In this document: piece after piece, positions 37,731 through 48,890 of the stretch
How positions within the stretch are numbered: the first letter of the stretch is position 1
Layout: every line of letters begins with the position of its first letter
Source of the DNA: CAWFPR01 sp963817635
Lineage (GTDB): Bacteria; Acidobacteriota; Vicinamibacteria; Vicinamibacterales; 2-12-FULL-66-21
Length of the DNA stretch: 64,000 nucleotides
NCBI GenBank assembly: GCA_963817635.1
Contig: CAWFPR010000023.1
Coordinates: forward strand, 1 to 64,000
Reading direction: 5' to 3'
Notes under the pieces: generated by a model
The model's database searches: none
Told to the model about the DNA's origin: nothing
The model's input: the letters and a program-made list of their open reading frames with translations, nothing else
Program-made: the position numbers and the translations under genes

Positions 37731-40700
37731 TCACTGCTTTCTCGTGGGCAAGGTCTTGTCGGCCGGCGGATCGAGGTCCCACCACCACGGCCGGTCGAGC
37801 GCCTTCTGGCGCGGCCAGATTTCGGTCAGCGTCTCGGCGTCGTAGAGCCGGCCGTTCTTCATGACATAGCGCAGCGAGTCGGTGTTCCGGATCTCCTCGA
37901 GCGGGTTGCGATCGAGCACCTGGAGATCGGCCAGTTTGCCGACTTCCAGCGAACCGATCTCCTTCCCGAGCCCGATCGCGTCGGCGCCGAAGATCGTCGC
38001 GACACGCAACACATCGTGCCGCGGCATGCCGCCGCTGGCCAGCATCCAGATCTCCCACTGCGCGCCCAGTCCCTGCAGTTGCCCGTGAGCGCCCATCCCC
38101 GCCCGCCCGCCCGCCGCCACGATCTTCGCCACGCTCTCCGCCTGCTGCGCAAAAATGAACTGGCTGTCGCGGTACCAGACGTCACGCCGCAGCCCCTTCT
38201 TGTCAATGATCGGATGCGGCGTGAACCGGCGCAGTTTCGCGTTCCCGTGGACGTCCTCGTGCTCGTAGAAGTACTCCTCGGCAATCGGCCCGCCATAGTT
38301 GACGATGAGCGTCGGGTCGTAGGTCGTCCCCGATCGGGCGGTCAGCTCGACCACATCCCGGTAGATCGGGACAATCGGATAGGAGTGCTCGTGGCCGGGA
38401 TAACCATCCAGGATGTCCGTGATGAACGTCTTCGGATCCATGTTGCCTTCGACCGTCCCCATCAGCCCGTACTCGAGTGCGGCCATGTTGATCAATTGCC
38501 GCACCCTCCGGTTGCCGGTCGCGTACCTGCTTGATCATCCGCGTCTGCCAGAACTCCGCGTACGGGCGCAGGAGGTCCCGCGCATCCTCGAGCGTGGACC
38601 GGCCAGCCCAGCTCGGCGGCCCCATCGCCAGGCCGGTCGACGTGACGCGCGGGCCGAGAATCTCGCCGGTCTCGATGCGATCCGCGTACGAAAACACGTC
38701 GGTGCCGTGGGAGTTCGGAATCCTGACCGTGGTCACGCCGTAGGCCAGCGTGACCAGGTACTCCCAGGCCTGACTGACGTGGAGCTCGGTGGGCGGATCG
38801 ATGTGCGCGTGGATGTCCACCCATCCCGGGAGGATCGTCGTGCCCGCCACGTCGATCACCTTGGCGCCGCTTGGAATCGGCACCGTGCCGCGCGCGCCCA
38901 CGCCCGCAATCCGGTTGTCGGTCACCACCAGGTCGCCGTGCTCGATGATCTGGTCGCCGCGCATCGTGATGAGGCGCGCATCGCGAAGCACGACGCTGCC
39001 GGCCGGCTTGTCTCGCGGGACGACGATCTGGATGTCCACGCGCCGTCGCTCGAACGCCTGCGGCGCCGGCGCCCCGGCCGGTCGCTCGCCACCACCCGAC
39101 ACAAGGTCGCAGATGAACACGGAATGACCGACCGAGTAGGAAAACTCCCGGCCGTCGGCGCGCCAGGCCGGAAATTCCGCGCCCGGCCCGGTGATCCGCG
39201 TGACTGCCTCCGAATCCGCCGCCGAGTGGACCACCGAGACCGTCGGTGCGGGCCCGCCGGCCGTCGGGATCGCCACCAGGAAGAGATCGTAGTTGACGAT
39301 CGCCAAGGCACGGGTGCCATCCGGAGAGACGACAATCTGCGAGGCGGACGCCTCCTCGGGGGGGCCGCCCTCCTCCCAAGGCACACCCGTCACCTTCAGG
39401 TGCGGCGTGCGATTGGTGCCGTCAGCCCGCATGGAGACCAGGCCCTCCCTCCGGTTGGCCAGATAGAGCCTCCCGTCCCGTGTGAACTGCGGAGGGTCCA
39501 CCGACGTGGTCTTGAGGGCATCAGCGGCCCCGCCGCCGGCGGCCATCGACACCAGCGCCACCTGGGAGTCGACCCCCCGGGTAAGCCGCGACTCGACCGC
39601 CCCCCGCAGGCCCACGAGCTTGGTCCCGTCGGGCGTGTAGACGAATCGCCGGTAGGCAGCCGGCCGCGTGGACAGGCGTTCCGGGGGGCTCTGCCCGCTG
39701 GCGGCGACGCGGTAGACCTCGCCGCCGTTCTGGGTCCACGTGACGTACGCGAGGAACCGGCCGTCCGGCGACCAGGCCGGCTCGAACTCGCCGACGCTCG
39801 CGTCCGCGCGGGTGAGCCGCCGCGGCTGGCCGGACGGGAGATCCATCAGCCAGATCTTGTCGAGCGCGGTGAACGCGAACTGCCGGCCATCCGGAGACAG
39901 GCGGCCATCGCGGATGTGCTGCACCGTCAGGGCGTCCCCGATGGTCGCATCGGCATGCGGCAGCGGCCCCAGGTACTGTTTCACCTCCGCTGTGAACGGG
40001 ATCGGCACGACCCGGCCCGAGGGCACCTCCATGCGCCACAGCCGGCCGCCGAACGACGTCACCAGCTGTTTCCCGTCCGGCGTGAACGCTGAGCCCGGCA
40101 TCGTGTCGAGATTGCTGCGCGACTCCTGCTCGTCCCGCGGCATCCCCACCGCTAGCCACGTCTCGTCCCCGGTCGTGAGATCCCGGACCTTCAACGCCGT
40201 CTGGGTGTCGACCCGGGTGGCGTAGACCATCGTCTTGCCATCCGGGCTCACCACCGGGCGCATCGCGCTGCCGTCCGCGGTCGTGAGCACCGTGAGCTTC
40301 TCCGTCACGCGGTCCAGGACCCCGATCTGCCAGATCGGCAGCGGTTGGAAGTAGGCGAAGCCGCCCCGCTTCCCCGCCACGTACAGATACCGGGCATCCG
40401 GCCCGAATGCCGCGCCCAGGTAGTGATCGAACGGTGCGGGGGTCAACCTGGCCGCCGGCGCGCCGTTCGTGTGAACGACGAGCAGATTCCGCTTGCCGAA
40501 CTTGGTAATGGACGAGCAGTCCTGCGAGGCGACGATGTCGGCACCGTCCGGCGTCCACTCGGGAGAGGTGTACCGGCAGTCCTCGTCGCGGGTCAGCGCG
40601 CGGGCATGCGTGCCATCGCGATCGGCCAGCCACAGGTTCTCCGACCCGCTCCGATCGCTCGTAAAGACAATCGTCGTCCCGTCTGGCGAGAAGCGCGGTT

Positions 40701-41046
40701 GCCCGTCGAAGGCCGGCCCCTCGGTAATCCGCCTCGCCGTTCCCCCCTCGATCGGCAACGCATAGAGGTCGCCGAGCAGATCGAAGACGAGGGTCCGGCC
40801 GTCGGGCGAGACGTCGACCGACATCCAGGTCCCCTCGTCGGTCGTGAACTCGATCGTGCGGGTCGGGGTCAGCGGCAGCGTGTCGGAACGGCCGGGCGCC
40901 GGGCCCTGGGCCATGTGCGCCCAGAGCGCAAGGGGCGGCCCGGCGACACTGCACAGCAGCAGCAGCACCAGCAGCCGCCCCGGCCGCGAACGATCGACGT
41001 CCTGCCTGTTCCGCCAGCGCGCCGGATGACGAGTGGCTTGGTCCAT
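37731..41046 (-). pseudogene. Exported TolB-like propeller / amidohydrolase protein, interrupted by a +1 frameshift
   Basis: About 1,104 residues when repaired. A signal peptide (RLLVLLLLCSVAGPPLALWA) precedes two sets of TolB/PD40-type propeller repeats (SVDVSPDGRTLVFDLLGDLYALP, FSPDGTTIVFTSDRSGSENLWLA) covering about 60-680, then a metal-dependent amidohydrolase domain beginning TILPGWVDIHAHIDPP (HxH). The frame breaks at GTACC (38523-38527); removing one base gives IKQYATGNRRVRQLINMAALEYG. The family is common in acidobacteria, and its substrate is not known. It starts seven bases before the ribokinase stump ends, so the two were one operon. A shrunken second copy lies at 12.5 kb. Confidence 0.85.
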
Positions 41047-41052
41047 TGGGTG

Positions 41053-41292
41053 TCAGACCTCCTGTTCCCGCGCGGCCAGACACGCGCCGATCGCGTCCCG
41101 ATGGGGCGCCGATGTCTGCGCGCCTCGCGCGGTGACCGACAGCGCCGCGGCGGCGCTGGCAAACCGAACCGCAGTCTCGAGCCCGGCGCCTTCCGACAGC
41201 GCCACCGCCAGCGCCCCGTTGAAGACGTCGCCGGCGCCCGTCGATTCGAGGGCGCTCACTGGGGATCGTGAATCCATCGTGTCGACGCGCAT
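41053..41292 (-). pseudogene. C-terminal stump of a ribokinase (PfkB family)
   Basis: Only about the last 70 residues of a roughly 300-residue sugar kinase remain: STGAGDVFNGALAVALSEG with the anion-hole and catalytic Asp motif GAGD, then AVRFASAAAALSVTARGAQ, the usual PfkB C-terminus. Everything upstream of ALESTGAGD is unrelated sequence, so the N-terminal substrate-binding part is lost and the stump cannot be an active kinase. It lies between a LacI-controlled promoter and the amidohydrolase, as expected for a ribokinase once part of a ribose-yielding operon. Confidence 0.85.
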
Positions 41293-41294
41293 TT

Positions 41295-41308
41295 GCAATA
41301 ACGATTGC
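41295..41308. promoter_or_regulatory. Auxiliary LacI-type half-operator
   Basis: GCAATAACGATTGC has both operator arms with a four-base rather than two-base centre. Its centre is 80 bp downstream of the main operator, a distance like that at the TonB promoter (79 bp). Confidence 0.45.
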
Positions 41309-41367
41309 GTGCCAGGAATGTCCTTCGTGACGGCCCACGGGCTGTCGTCATGCCGCTTACCAATCGA

Positions 41368-41395
41368 CTGTGAACGCAATCGATTGCGTTCACAG
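41368..41395. promoter_or_regulatory. LacI-type operator within a perfect 28-bp palindrome
   Basis: The core ACGCAATCGATTGCGT is extended by perfect complementarity to 14 bp on each side of the central CG, the longest operator palindrome in the window. It overlaps the start of the leftward promoter serving the ribokinase stump and the amidohydrolase. Confidence 0.85.
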
Positions 41396-41421
41396 TATCC
41401 ACCGCGATCGAGTGACGTCAA
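41392..41421 (-). promoter_or_regulatory. Promoter of the ribokinase-stump / amidohydrolase unit
   Basis: On the minus strand TTGACG (41416-41421), 18 bases, TACTGT (41392-41397), then two bases and the operator. Same layout as the 12.9-kb promoter. Confidence 0.65.
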
Positions 41422-41484
41422 GGTCTTTTGCGGATCGCGGCGCGCGCGTCCCGCGCGGCGGACGTGGCCCGGCAGTCATGAGGC

Positions 41485-41499
41485 TTGTATATAATATTA
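41485..41499. promoter_or_regulatory. AT-rich motif 3, upstream of the S33-like hydrolase
   Basis: TTGTATATAATATTA contains a perfect TATAAT (41490-41495), so it could be the -10 of the rightward gene starting at 41571, a GntR operator, or both. No -35 is visible 16-18 bases before. Confidence 0.5.
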
Positions 41500-41570
41500 T
41501 TATTGCGCTAATCTGTCCCCGCGCACGACACCCACCCGACTTCCCTGCGTGCGACCGGAGACGTGACGAC

Positions 41571-43188
41571 ATGAAACGAATCCTCACCCTCGGTGTCCTC
41601 TGCGCGGCCGGCTGGGGTCTTGTCGCGACAGTCGGGCACTCCCTCACCAGCGCTCCCGACGGGCCGCCGCCCGGCACCGTCTACCTTGCGCCGTTCACCC
41701 TGACAAGGCCCGGCTTGGCCAGCGTCGCTGGCGAAGAAGGGCTGATGTTCGTGCCAGAGCATCGGGGAAAGCCGGGCAGCCGCACCATCGCCTTCCACTT
41801 TATCCGCCTGCACGGCCCCTCGGGCGTGAGCCGATCGCCGGTCTTCTACCTGCCCGGCGGTCCCGGCAACTACAGCCGGCGCGAGCAACTGACCAGCGCG
41901 CGGTTCCGGCCGCAGCTCGACGGGCTGCTCAGGTACAGGGCGCGACATCCTCTTTGTCAACCAGCGCGGCAATCCGCAGCCGCCGATGTCCCCGGACCTG
42001 CGCTGGCCGGCGATGCCGAAGCCGCTCGACGCGCCCGCCACTCCAGAACGCGATCGCACGGCGCTCCGCGCGTCGGTCACCGAAGGGCTGGCGGCCTGGA
42101 CCGCACGTGGTGTCGACCTGTCGGGATACGACATCATCAACATCGCCGACGACGTCGACGATCTACGCGCCGCGCTGGGCTACGAGAAGATCGTCCTTCG
42201 CGGCGGCAGCTTCGGTTCGCAGTGGAGCTTCTCCGTCATGAAGCGCCACCCGACGCACGTCGATCGGGCGGTCCTGCACGGCATCGAGCCGCTCGACTAC
42301 GGCTACGACAGTCCCGCCTGGTTGTGGAACGCCGTCGGTCGCCTGGCCGCGCTCGCGCAGGCCGACGCGCGACTCGCTCCGTCGCTGCCAGCCGGCGGGC
42401 TGCTCGGCGCCGTGAAAGCCGTCCTGGACCGACTCGAAGCCAGTCCCGTGACGGTGCCCATCATCAACCCGCAGACTGGCGCCGAGGTCAAGGTCACCAT
42501 CGGCCGCCACGATCTCGTGCGGCTGATGAAGTACCCGAGCATCAACGAGTCGCTCCGCGACAACCTCCGCAAGTGGCCGCGATTCATCCTCGAGATGTAT
42601 CGCGGCGACTATCGATACCTCGCAGGGCTCGCGCTGCTGGACCGGACCGCCCCCGACGGCGGGCCGATGATCGGCCTGCTCATCGACAACAGCCTCGGGA
42701 TCAGCGCGGCGCGCGAGAAACGGCTCCTCGCCGAACCGGAGGCGCAGTGGATTGGCCGCCTGGAGCCGGACTATCTCGACTCCCGCGACCTCACGCCGAC
42801 CCGCCACGTGGACGAGGCCTTTCTCGCCGACTGGGAGATCACGGTCCCGACGCTGCTGCTACAAGGCGACGTCGACTTCTCGACGCCGCTCGAGAACGCG
42901 CAGCACGCGGGCGGGTTCCTGAAGAACGGGCGGGTCCTGGTCGTCGAGGGCGGCGGCACACACGACGTCATGAACGAGACGGTCACGATGCTGCCCGAGG
43001 TCGGCGCGGCCATCCATCGCTTCATGGCGCGTGATGTCGGCGCAGGGGAGAGCGCCGACGTGTTCGCAGGGCTGCCCCAGCGCGCGCAGTTGCCGGCGCC
43101 AGACTTCGAGACGCTCGACGGGCCGACGCTCTACGACCGCTGGCTCGCGCGCAACCGGGTCGTGCCCGCGGCGTCGAGCGCGCGGTGA
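41571..43188 (+). pseudogene. Exported alpha/beta-hydrolase (S33 proline-iminopeptidase-like), interrupted by a +1 frameshift
   Basis: About 538 residues when repaired. It starts with a signal peptide (MKRILTLGVLCAAGWGLVATVG). The nucleophile elbow is GGSFGS (about residue 215), the acid is in LLLQGDVDFSTP and the histidine in VEGGGTHDV, a complete triad. The oxyanion-hole strand is VFYLPGGPG. The frame breaks at GGTAC (41932-41936); removing one G restores LSTGRDILFVNQRGNPQPP. Relatives cut N-terminal residues from peptides. It stands under AT-rich motif 3 and probably leads a run with the PepSY genes. Confidence 0.8.
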
Positions 43189-43197
43189 GTACCCGCG

Positions 43198-43792
43198 GTG
43201 TTCTCGAAACTGCTCCGCCAGGCGCACATGTATGTCGCGCTGTTCCTGGCGCCGTGGATGCTGCTCTACGCTCTCAGGTACGCTCGCGATGGCCCACCAG
43301 GAGATCTTCAGGTGGTTCGACGGTGGACCCGTCGTGGCGTGGCAGCGGGAGACCCGGCAGCTGAACATGCCGTTCGCCGCCGACGCGAGCCCTCGGGTCA
43401 TCGGCGAGCAGATCCTGCGGGAACTGAAGATCGCCGGCTCGTTTCGCGCCCAGAGGAGCCAGGACGGACGCACGCTGCTTATCGCGCGCTCGGGTGCCTT
43501 CTCACCGAGGCGCCTGACCTACACTTTCGCAACCGGCACGGTCGTGGTCGAGACGCAGGAGTTCCGGGTCCAGTCGTTTCTCGAGAACCTGCACCGCCGC
43601 CGTGGGTTCACCGGCGAATCCCTGGCTAACGATCTCTGGGCCGCCTCGTTAGACGTCCTGGTCGTGAGCATCCTGTTCTGGATATTCTCGGGACTCTGGA
43701 TGTGGTGGCAGTTGAAGGTGACTCGCCGGGTGGGCGCCGCGTGCGCGCTTGCCGGGATGGCGCTCTTCGGACTCCTGATCGCAAACCTCTGA
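43198..43792 (+). pseudogene. PepSY-associated membrane protein 1, interrupted by a +1 frameshift
   Basis: About 197 residues when repaired: an N-terminal transmembrane segment (HMYVALFLAPWMLLYAL), a periplasmic PepSY-like part and a C-terminal pair of hydrophobic segments (VLVVSILFWIFSGLWMWWQLK, ACALAGMALFGLLIA). The break is at GGTAC (43277-43281); removing one G gives the expected YALSTLAMAHQE. GTG is taken as start, ten bases after the hydrolase stop. Role unknown; such proteins often accompany TonB receptors or reductase systems. Confidence 0.72.
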
Positions 43793-43818
43793 CTTCAGTC
43801 GGAACGAGAAACGGCTCG

Positions 43819-44455
43819 ATGAAGCCCATGGCACACCAGACCACACGGCCGACACGCTCGAGGGCTGCCGCCTTCGACAGGATCAACCGGCGCACGCACC
43901 TCTACGCCGCGATGTGCTGCGCTCCGTGGTTCTTGATGTACGCGCTGAGCGCGGCGGCCTACAACCACGTCGCGTTGTTCGGCGTGGGATCGGTGGAGCC
44001 CACCACCATCATCGACCGGAGCTACGACGGACCTGACGTACCAGCCAAGGGGAACGTGCGCCCGGTCGCCGACGCGCTCCAGGCAGAAACGGGTTTGACA
44101 GGTTACTACGCGGCGCTGCGGACGCCCGACGGCGGCATCCGGATGGTCCGGGCGACATTCTGGTCGAACACCCAGATCGTCTATGAGCCGAAGAGCCATC
44201 GCCTGATCGCCAGACGCACCAGGCTGAACTGGGGCAGTGTCCTGGTCAGCATGCACTCGCGCGGAGGCTTCAAGCAGCCGGGATTCTGGACCAATTTCTG
44301 GTCCGTCGTCGTGGATATCGTGCAGATCGCGATCATCACCTGGGTCGTGTCGGGTCTGTACATGTGGTGGCAATTGAAGCGTTTTCGGTACCTGGGGATG
44401 GCTGGCACTCGGCGCCGGGACCGCCTCGTTCCTGGCGTTCCTGCTGGCGTTCTGA
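43819..44455 (+). pseudogene. PepSY-associated membrane protein 2, frame change near the C-terminus
   Basis: A paralog of the preceding protein with the same layout: transmembrane segment (HLYAAMCCAPWFLMYALSAAAY), soluble PepSY-like part, then DIVQIAIITWVVSGLYMWWQLK. Reading on in frame gives a basic tail, but removing one G at GGTACC (44387-44392) gives TWGWLALGAGTASFLAFLLAF and a stop at 44455, which is the last membrane helix expected for the family. So the true end is probably 44455. The two PepSY genes look like a tandem duplication that has diverged. Confidence 0.7.
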
Positions 44456-44636
44456 GGAGCGGCACCTTGACGCAGAGGTCGCGTCGGTGAACACCGTGGT
44501 CACAATCGAGGACGTCCGCGGCGCAGTGGCTCTGATCGGTCTGAAGGTGCACTCGAAGGGGGCCTCTTCCGAATCGGTACCGGCGGGCCGACCGGTCGCG
44601 GGCCTTGGGTGTTGGTCCATCATGCGGGGGTTCTTC

Positions 44637-46142
44637 ATGTTTCGACGATCGCTTCTAGTCCTGCTGCTGGCTGGCGCCGCGGTTTATCCGGAGCCGGTCC
44701 GGTCGAGCAGCCGCCTGCCTGGCCTGGGTGCGCCCCCGCAGGGTCCGCCAGCCGGCTACGACATCGTGATCGCCGGGGGCCAGGTAATGGATCCGGAGAC
44801 CGGCCTGGACGCGGTCCGCAACGTTGGAATCAGGGGGGGCCGTATCGCGCGCGTGACATCGGACACGCTCGAGGGACGTCGGACCATCGACGCCGCCGGA
44901 CTGGTGGTCGCGCCTGGGTTCATCGACCTGAACTCTCACGGGCAGGACCCGGAGAACGATCGCCTCAACGCGCTCGACGGTGTCACGACCGCTCTCGAGC
45001 TCGAGATTGGCGTGCCGGATCTCGCACGGTTCGTCCGCGAACGCGCTGGCAAGGCTCTCGTGAACTTCGGCGCGACCGCGAGTCACCCGGCTGCGCGCGC
45101 GGTGGCCATGGGTGTGCCGCTCCTGCCCGGCATGCTCGTCCCGCCATCCGGTCCGGCCTCCAACGAGCACGCGACGCCCGAGGCGCTGGAGAGGATGCGG
45201 GCGATCCTGCGTGATGGTCTCGATGCGGGGGCGCTCGGGATCGGCATGGGCATCGCCTACACTCCAGGCGCGACGCGATTCGAGGTGATCGAGATGTTCC
45301 GCCTGGCTGCCGGGCGCGGGCTGCCGGTGTTCACCCACGTGCGGAGCTCGGGTCGGGTCGAGCCCGGATCGAGCATCGAGTCGGTCAGCGAGGTAATTGG
45401 CGCTGCCGCCGTCACCGGCGCATCCTTGCACATCGTGCACATCAACAGCAGCGGCCTGAAGGATGCGCTCGAGTGCCTGCGCCTCATCGAGGGCGCGCGA
45501 GCGCGCGGCCTCGACGTCACTACGGACGCGTATCCATATGGGGCGGGCAACACGGCCGTCAATTCAGCGCTGTTCAACCCGGGCTGGCAGGAACGTCTAG
45601 GGATTACGGAACAGGACGTGCAGCTGGTCGAGACCGGCGAACGGCTGACGCCGGAGCGCTTCAAGACACTCCACGCGATGGTCGAGCCCAACGATGTCCT
45701 GCTGTTCGTGAACCCGGACGAAATCGTGGACGCGGTCATCGGCCACCCCCTGACGATGATCGCAAGCGACGGCGGAATCCGGCAAGGCAAGGGGCATCCT
45801 CGAAGCTCCGGCACGTTCGCGCGGGTGCTCGCGCGTTACGTCCGCGGACAGCGGCGCCTCACGCTCATGAATGCGCTGCGGAAGATGTCGCTGATGCCGG
45901 CCCTCCGGCTGGAGCGGGCGGCGGCCGCCGCCCACGGCAAGGGACGTCTGCAGGAGGGGGCCGACGCGGATATCGTGGTGTTCGACGCCGCGCGCGTGAC
46001 CGATCGGGCGACCTACGAGGCGCCCGCGCTGGCCAGCGAAGGGTTCCGCTACGTCATGGTCGGCGGCACAGTCGTCGTCGACAACGGCGCCATCGTCACC
46101 GGCGTCGCGCCGGGCAGGGCCCTCACGAGTCGTCCCCGGTAA
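44637..46142 (+). CDS. Exported amidohydrolase, D-aminoacylase-like, with altered metal motif
   Basis: A 501-residue protein with signal peptide (MFRRSLLVLLLAGAAVYPEP). The amidohydrolase fold is clear (YDIVIAGGQVMDPETGLDAVRN, GLDVTTDAYPYGAGNTAVNS, PLTMIASDGGI, GADADIVVFD) and close to N-acyl-D-amino-acid deacylases. The first metal motif reads Asn99-Ser-His101 (FIDLNSHGQ) where HxH is normal, so one zinc ligand is missing; a one-metal mechanism or a different reaction is possible. The start at 44637 follows GGGGG. It follows the PepSY genes and may be their last partner. Confidence 0.85.
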   Translation: MFRRSLLVLLLAGAAVYPEPVRSSSRLPGLGAPPQGPPAGYDIVIAGGQVMDPETGLDAVRNVGIRGGRIARVTSDTLEGRRTIDAAGLVVAPGFIDLNSHGQDPENDRLNALDGVTTALELEIGVPDLARFVRERAGKALVNFGATASHPAARAVAMGVPLLPGMLVPPSGPASNEHATPEALERMRAILRDGLDAGALGIGMGIAYTPGATRFEVIEMFRLAAGRGLPVFTHVRSSGRVEPGSSIESVSEVIGAAAVTGASLHIVHINSSGLKDALECLRLIEGARARGLDVTTDAYPYGAGNTAVNSALFNPGWQERLGITEQDVQLVETGERLTPERFKTLHAMVEPNDVLLFVNPDEIVDAVIGHPLTMIASDGGIRQGKGHPRSSGTFARVLARYVRGQRRLTLMNALRKMSLMPALRLERAAAAAHGKGRLQEGADADIVVFDAARVTDRATYEAPALASEGFRYVMVGGTVVVDNGAIVTGVAPGRALTSRPR

Positions 46143-46185
46143 GTGCGCCGCCCTCCGTTTCGGGGTATCGAGCAGACGACGACCG

Positions 46186-48865
46186 TCAGTGCGCGATGCC
46201 GTGCGCGTGCAGGCGCTGATGCACTCGCTCGCGTGCGGTCGTGAAGGTGTCGAGCACGCGCGCGAACCGTTCAGCGTCGGGGCGCGTCGCCAGCTGCTTC
46301 GCCCAACTCTCGGCGCCTTCGATGAGCGTGAGCATGTAGATGGCGGCCGGGCCGGAGAACAGGTCGCGCCCCGGGACCTGCACGTACACCGGAGAGGTGT
46401 GCGCAATCACAGCCGGCGGCTCTCGCACGGACAGGCAGCGGGCAGCCAGCCACCCGGGGCCGTCTACGTTGATCTTTTCCTGCAGCACGACACGGCCCGA
46501 GCCTTGCGGCGCCGCGAGGGACGCCACGACGTGGCCGTTCCAGATCACCTCGACGCGGCGCACCGGCTCACGGTTCATCACTTCGGCGCGCACTTCGACG
46601 GTGCCCCCGCCGGCGCGCATCCTGATGTCGGCTCCGGGTGGGTGCCCGTCGACCTCGAACAGCAGCAGCGGTCCCAACGTCGAGAACGTGTTACCGCCGC
46701 GGACGGCCCGGGCCCAGTTGGCGAACGTGAATTCGGTCTGGCCGATGTAGGCGTAGGTGCGGATCATCCCCAGGGCCATGCCGGCGTTCATCTTGTCGGT
46801 GCCGCCGACCGCCGCCAGCCGGTAGCCGCAGTTCAGGTATCGATACCAATCCTGGTAAATCAGGTGGCTGGGAGCGGCCAGTCCCACCAACTCGACCGCA
46901 TCAATCCGATTGAGCGCGATTTCCGCGGCGACCTCTGCCGTTGGCTTCGGGAAGTGGACGGCGACGACGACGCCGTCCCGCTGGCGACACTGCTCGGCCC
47001 AGTCCGACATGCTGCTCCACAAGGGATCCCCCAGGTAGCTTTCCGAGGGGCCGGCGGCCGACATCGGAAACACGGGATTGGCCGCCGATCCAAGCAGTCC
47101 GAGGTGCCCCAGCAGGTGCTGTCGGTTCTCCGTGCCCATCCGCACGAGCGTCTCTTTGTCGGCCGAGGCCAGCGACCCCTGCCAGAGATCGCCGACGTTG
47201 GTGAACAAGTCACCCCACTGCGCGGCAAGAAGGTTGACGAGGTTCACGCCTTCCGCCTGTCCCTCCAGCACCGCGGTGGTCGGGGGCAGGAAATGCACGT
47301 GCGTGTCGGCCGTGACCCAGCCGCGGGCCCGAAGGTTCGCGAAGCGTGGAATCTCGACGCTCAGCTCGCGCTGGCCCGGCTTGATCTCGAGTCGTTGCCG
47401 CACGGCTTCGTACTCGATACCCCTTGGTCATCTCGAGATAGACCTCGCCGACGGGCAATTCGGCCTGGAATTCACCGTCGACGTAGGCGTAGGAATTCCC
47501 GCCGAGCAGGAGATCGCTGCCGTAGTCCTGAAACCAGCCCGTGTTGATTTCCGTTCGATGACCGTACGGCGGGATGTAGCGACCTTCCTTCGAGCGAAAC
47601 GCCAGCCGGACCGGCGTGGCTCGCTTGCTGGTGCCGTCGATCACTTTGCAGTGCACCCACGTTTTGTGCGGGTAGAGCATCTGCAGCTGGCTGCCCGCCG
47701 GGCGGCCTTCCACCTCCTGGCCCGGGCCGGCCTGGCTCAGATCGAATGCGTATTCGCGGCCGCTCCTGGTGTCCTGCACCGTCAACGTCGCGTCCCGGCT
47801 GGCCGCCAGGTCGATGTAGAGGTGGCGGCCGTCGGTCGGGCCGCTCCCCGCCAGGCCCTGGGCCGCCAGCCACTTCTCGGGCACGAACTCGCGAAGCATG
47901 AAGGTCCGGGCCACCACGCCCAGATCCACGTCGATCTTCCAGCGCCCGCTGTCGAGTTCGGCCATCGTAGTGGCGTCGGGCAACGTGATGCGACAGAGCG
48001 TCAGCCGTTCGTGCCGCAGCGGATTCACGCGCCCGTCGTACAGGGTGAGGCCGCACACCAGGAGTGGATCCGCATCCGTCGCCTGAAACCGCAGGGCCTT
48101 GATGACCCGGTCAGGCGCGGGATTTTCGAGCGCCGCGAGCCACAACGTGGCGCGGTCGAGGCCCTTGGTAAGGGGCCCCGGCGCGTCCTGGTCCCACACG
48201 CCCACCTGGAGATATCCCCACAGGTTGCCATGTTCGAGCGGATCGGTCTGCTTGCTGGGAGGACTCGACCGGTGCGGCAAGGCGAGGAAGCTCAGGTGAT
48301 TCGCCGTGAGGGCGTTCACCTCGAATCGGCGACGGATCGGGAACACGTGCTCGCTGCCATCCTCGTACACCAGGACGACATCCGCGAGGTGCTGGCCGAC
48401 CTGTTCGGTCACGTCTTCGGCGTCAGGTGCCGGGCTCTCGCTCGGATCCCAATCGCAGAACTGGGCGAGGCACACGTGGCTCGCCCGCTGTGAGATCTCG
48501 ACTTCCAGCCTGGGAACGGCGCCGCCGGCCGGCTTCGTGCTGAGCACGACCCACGATTTCTCGTTCACCTCGGACGGCCCGAGCTGAAAGGGGATGCCCC
48601 GGAACACCTGCCGGCCCCCAAGCACTCGGATGAGGCCGTCTCGAGACAGGACGTTGGCTTCTCGGCGCGGCCCGAAATCGACGGCTGACGTCGTAAAGCG
48701 CGCCGTCAGATCGATGGGCGTGAATTTCGTCGTCGCCTGGGCTGCCGGCGCCTCGACCGGCTCGCCCATCGCGGGAATCCCGTCCAGAAGCAGCGTCAAC
48801 GTCGGCACGGCCGCGCCGACCGACTGGAGGAACGTCCGCCGCGAGGGGTCGTGAGGGGAGTCCAT
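46186..48865 (-). pseudogene. Tat-exported CehA/McbA-type metallohydrolase, interrupted by a +1 frameshift
   Basis: About 892 residues when repaired. A twin-arginine signal (SRRTFLQSVGAAVPTLTLLL) is followed by a large N-terminal beta-rich part of unknown type (about 50-470), then a PHP-like metallohydrolase part that begins GWVTADTHVHFLPP (HxH) and has VAVHFPKP and LAAVGGTDKMNAG. The frame breaks at GATACC (47416-47421); removing one base gives TKGIEYEAVRQRLEI. Known CehA/McbA relatives hydrolyse aryl carbamates or esters. It begins 25 bases after the ADP-ribosylglycohydrolase 2 stop and so is the third gene of that operon. Confidence 0.78.
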
Positions 48866-48890
48866 GATTGTCTCCGATCAATCGACGGGT

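Noticed and set aside
41478..41570. A longer N-terminus for the S33-like hydrolase from the ATG at 41478
   Set aside because: It would encode across the AT-rich motif and remove the clear signal peptide that starts at 41571.
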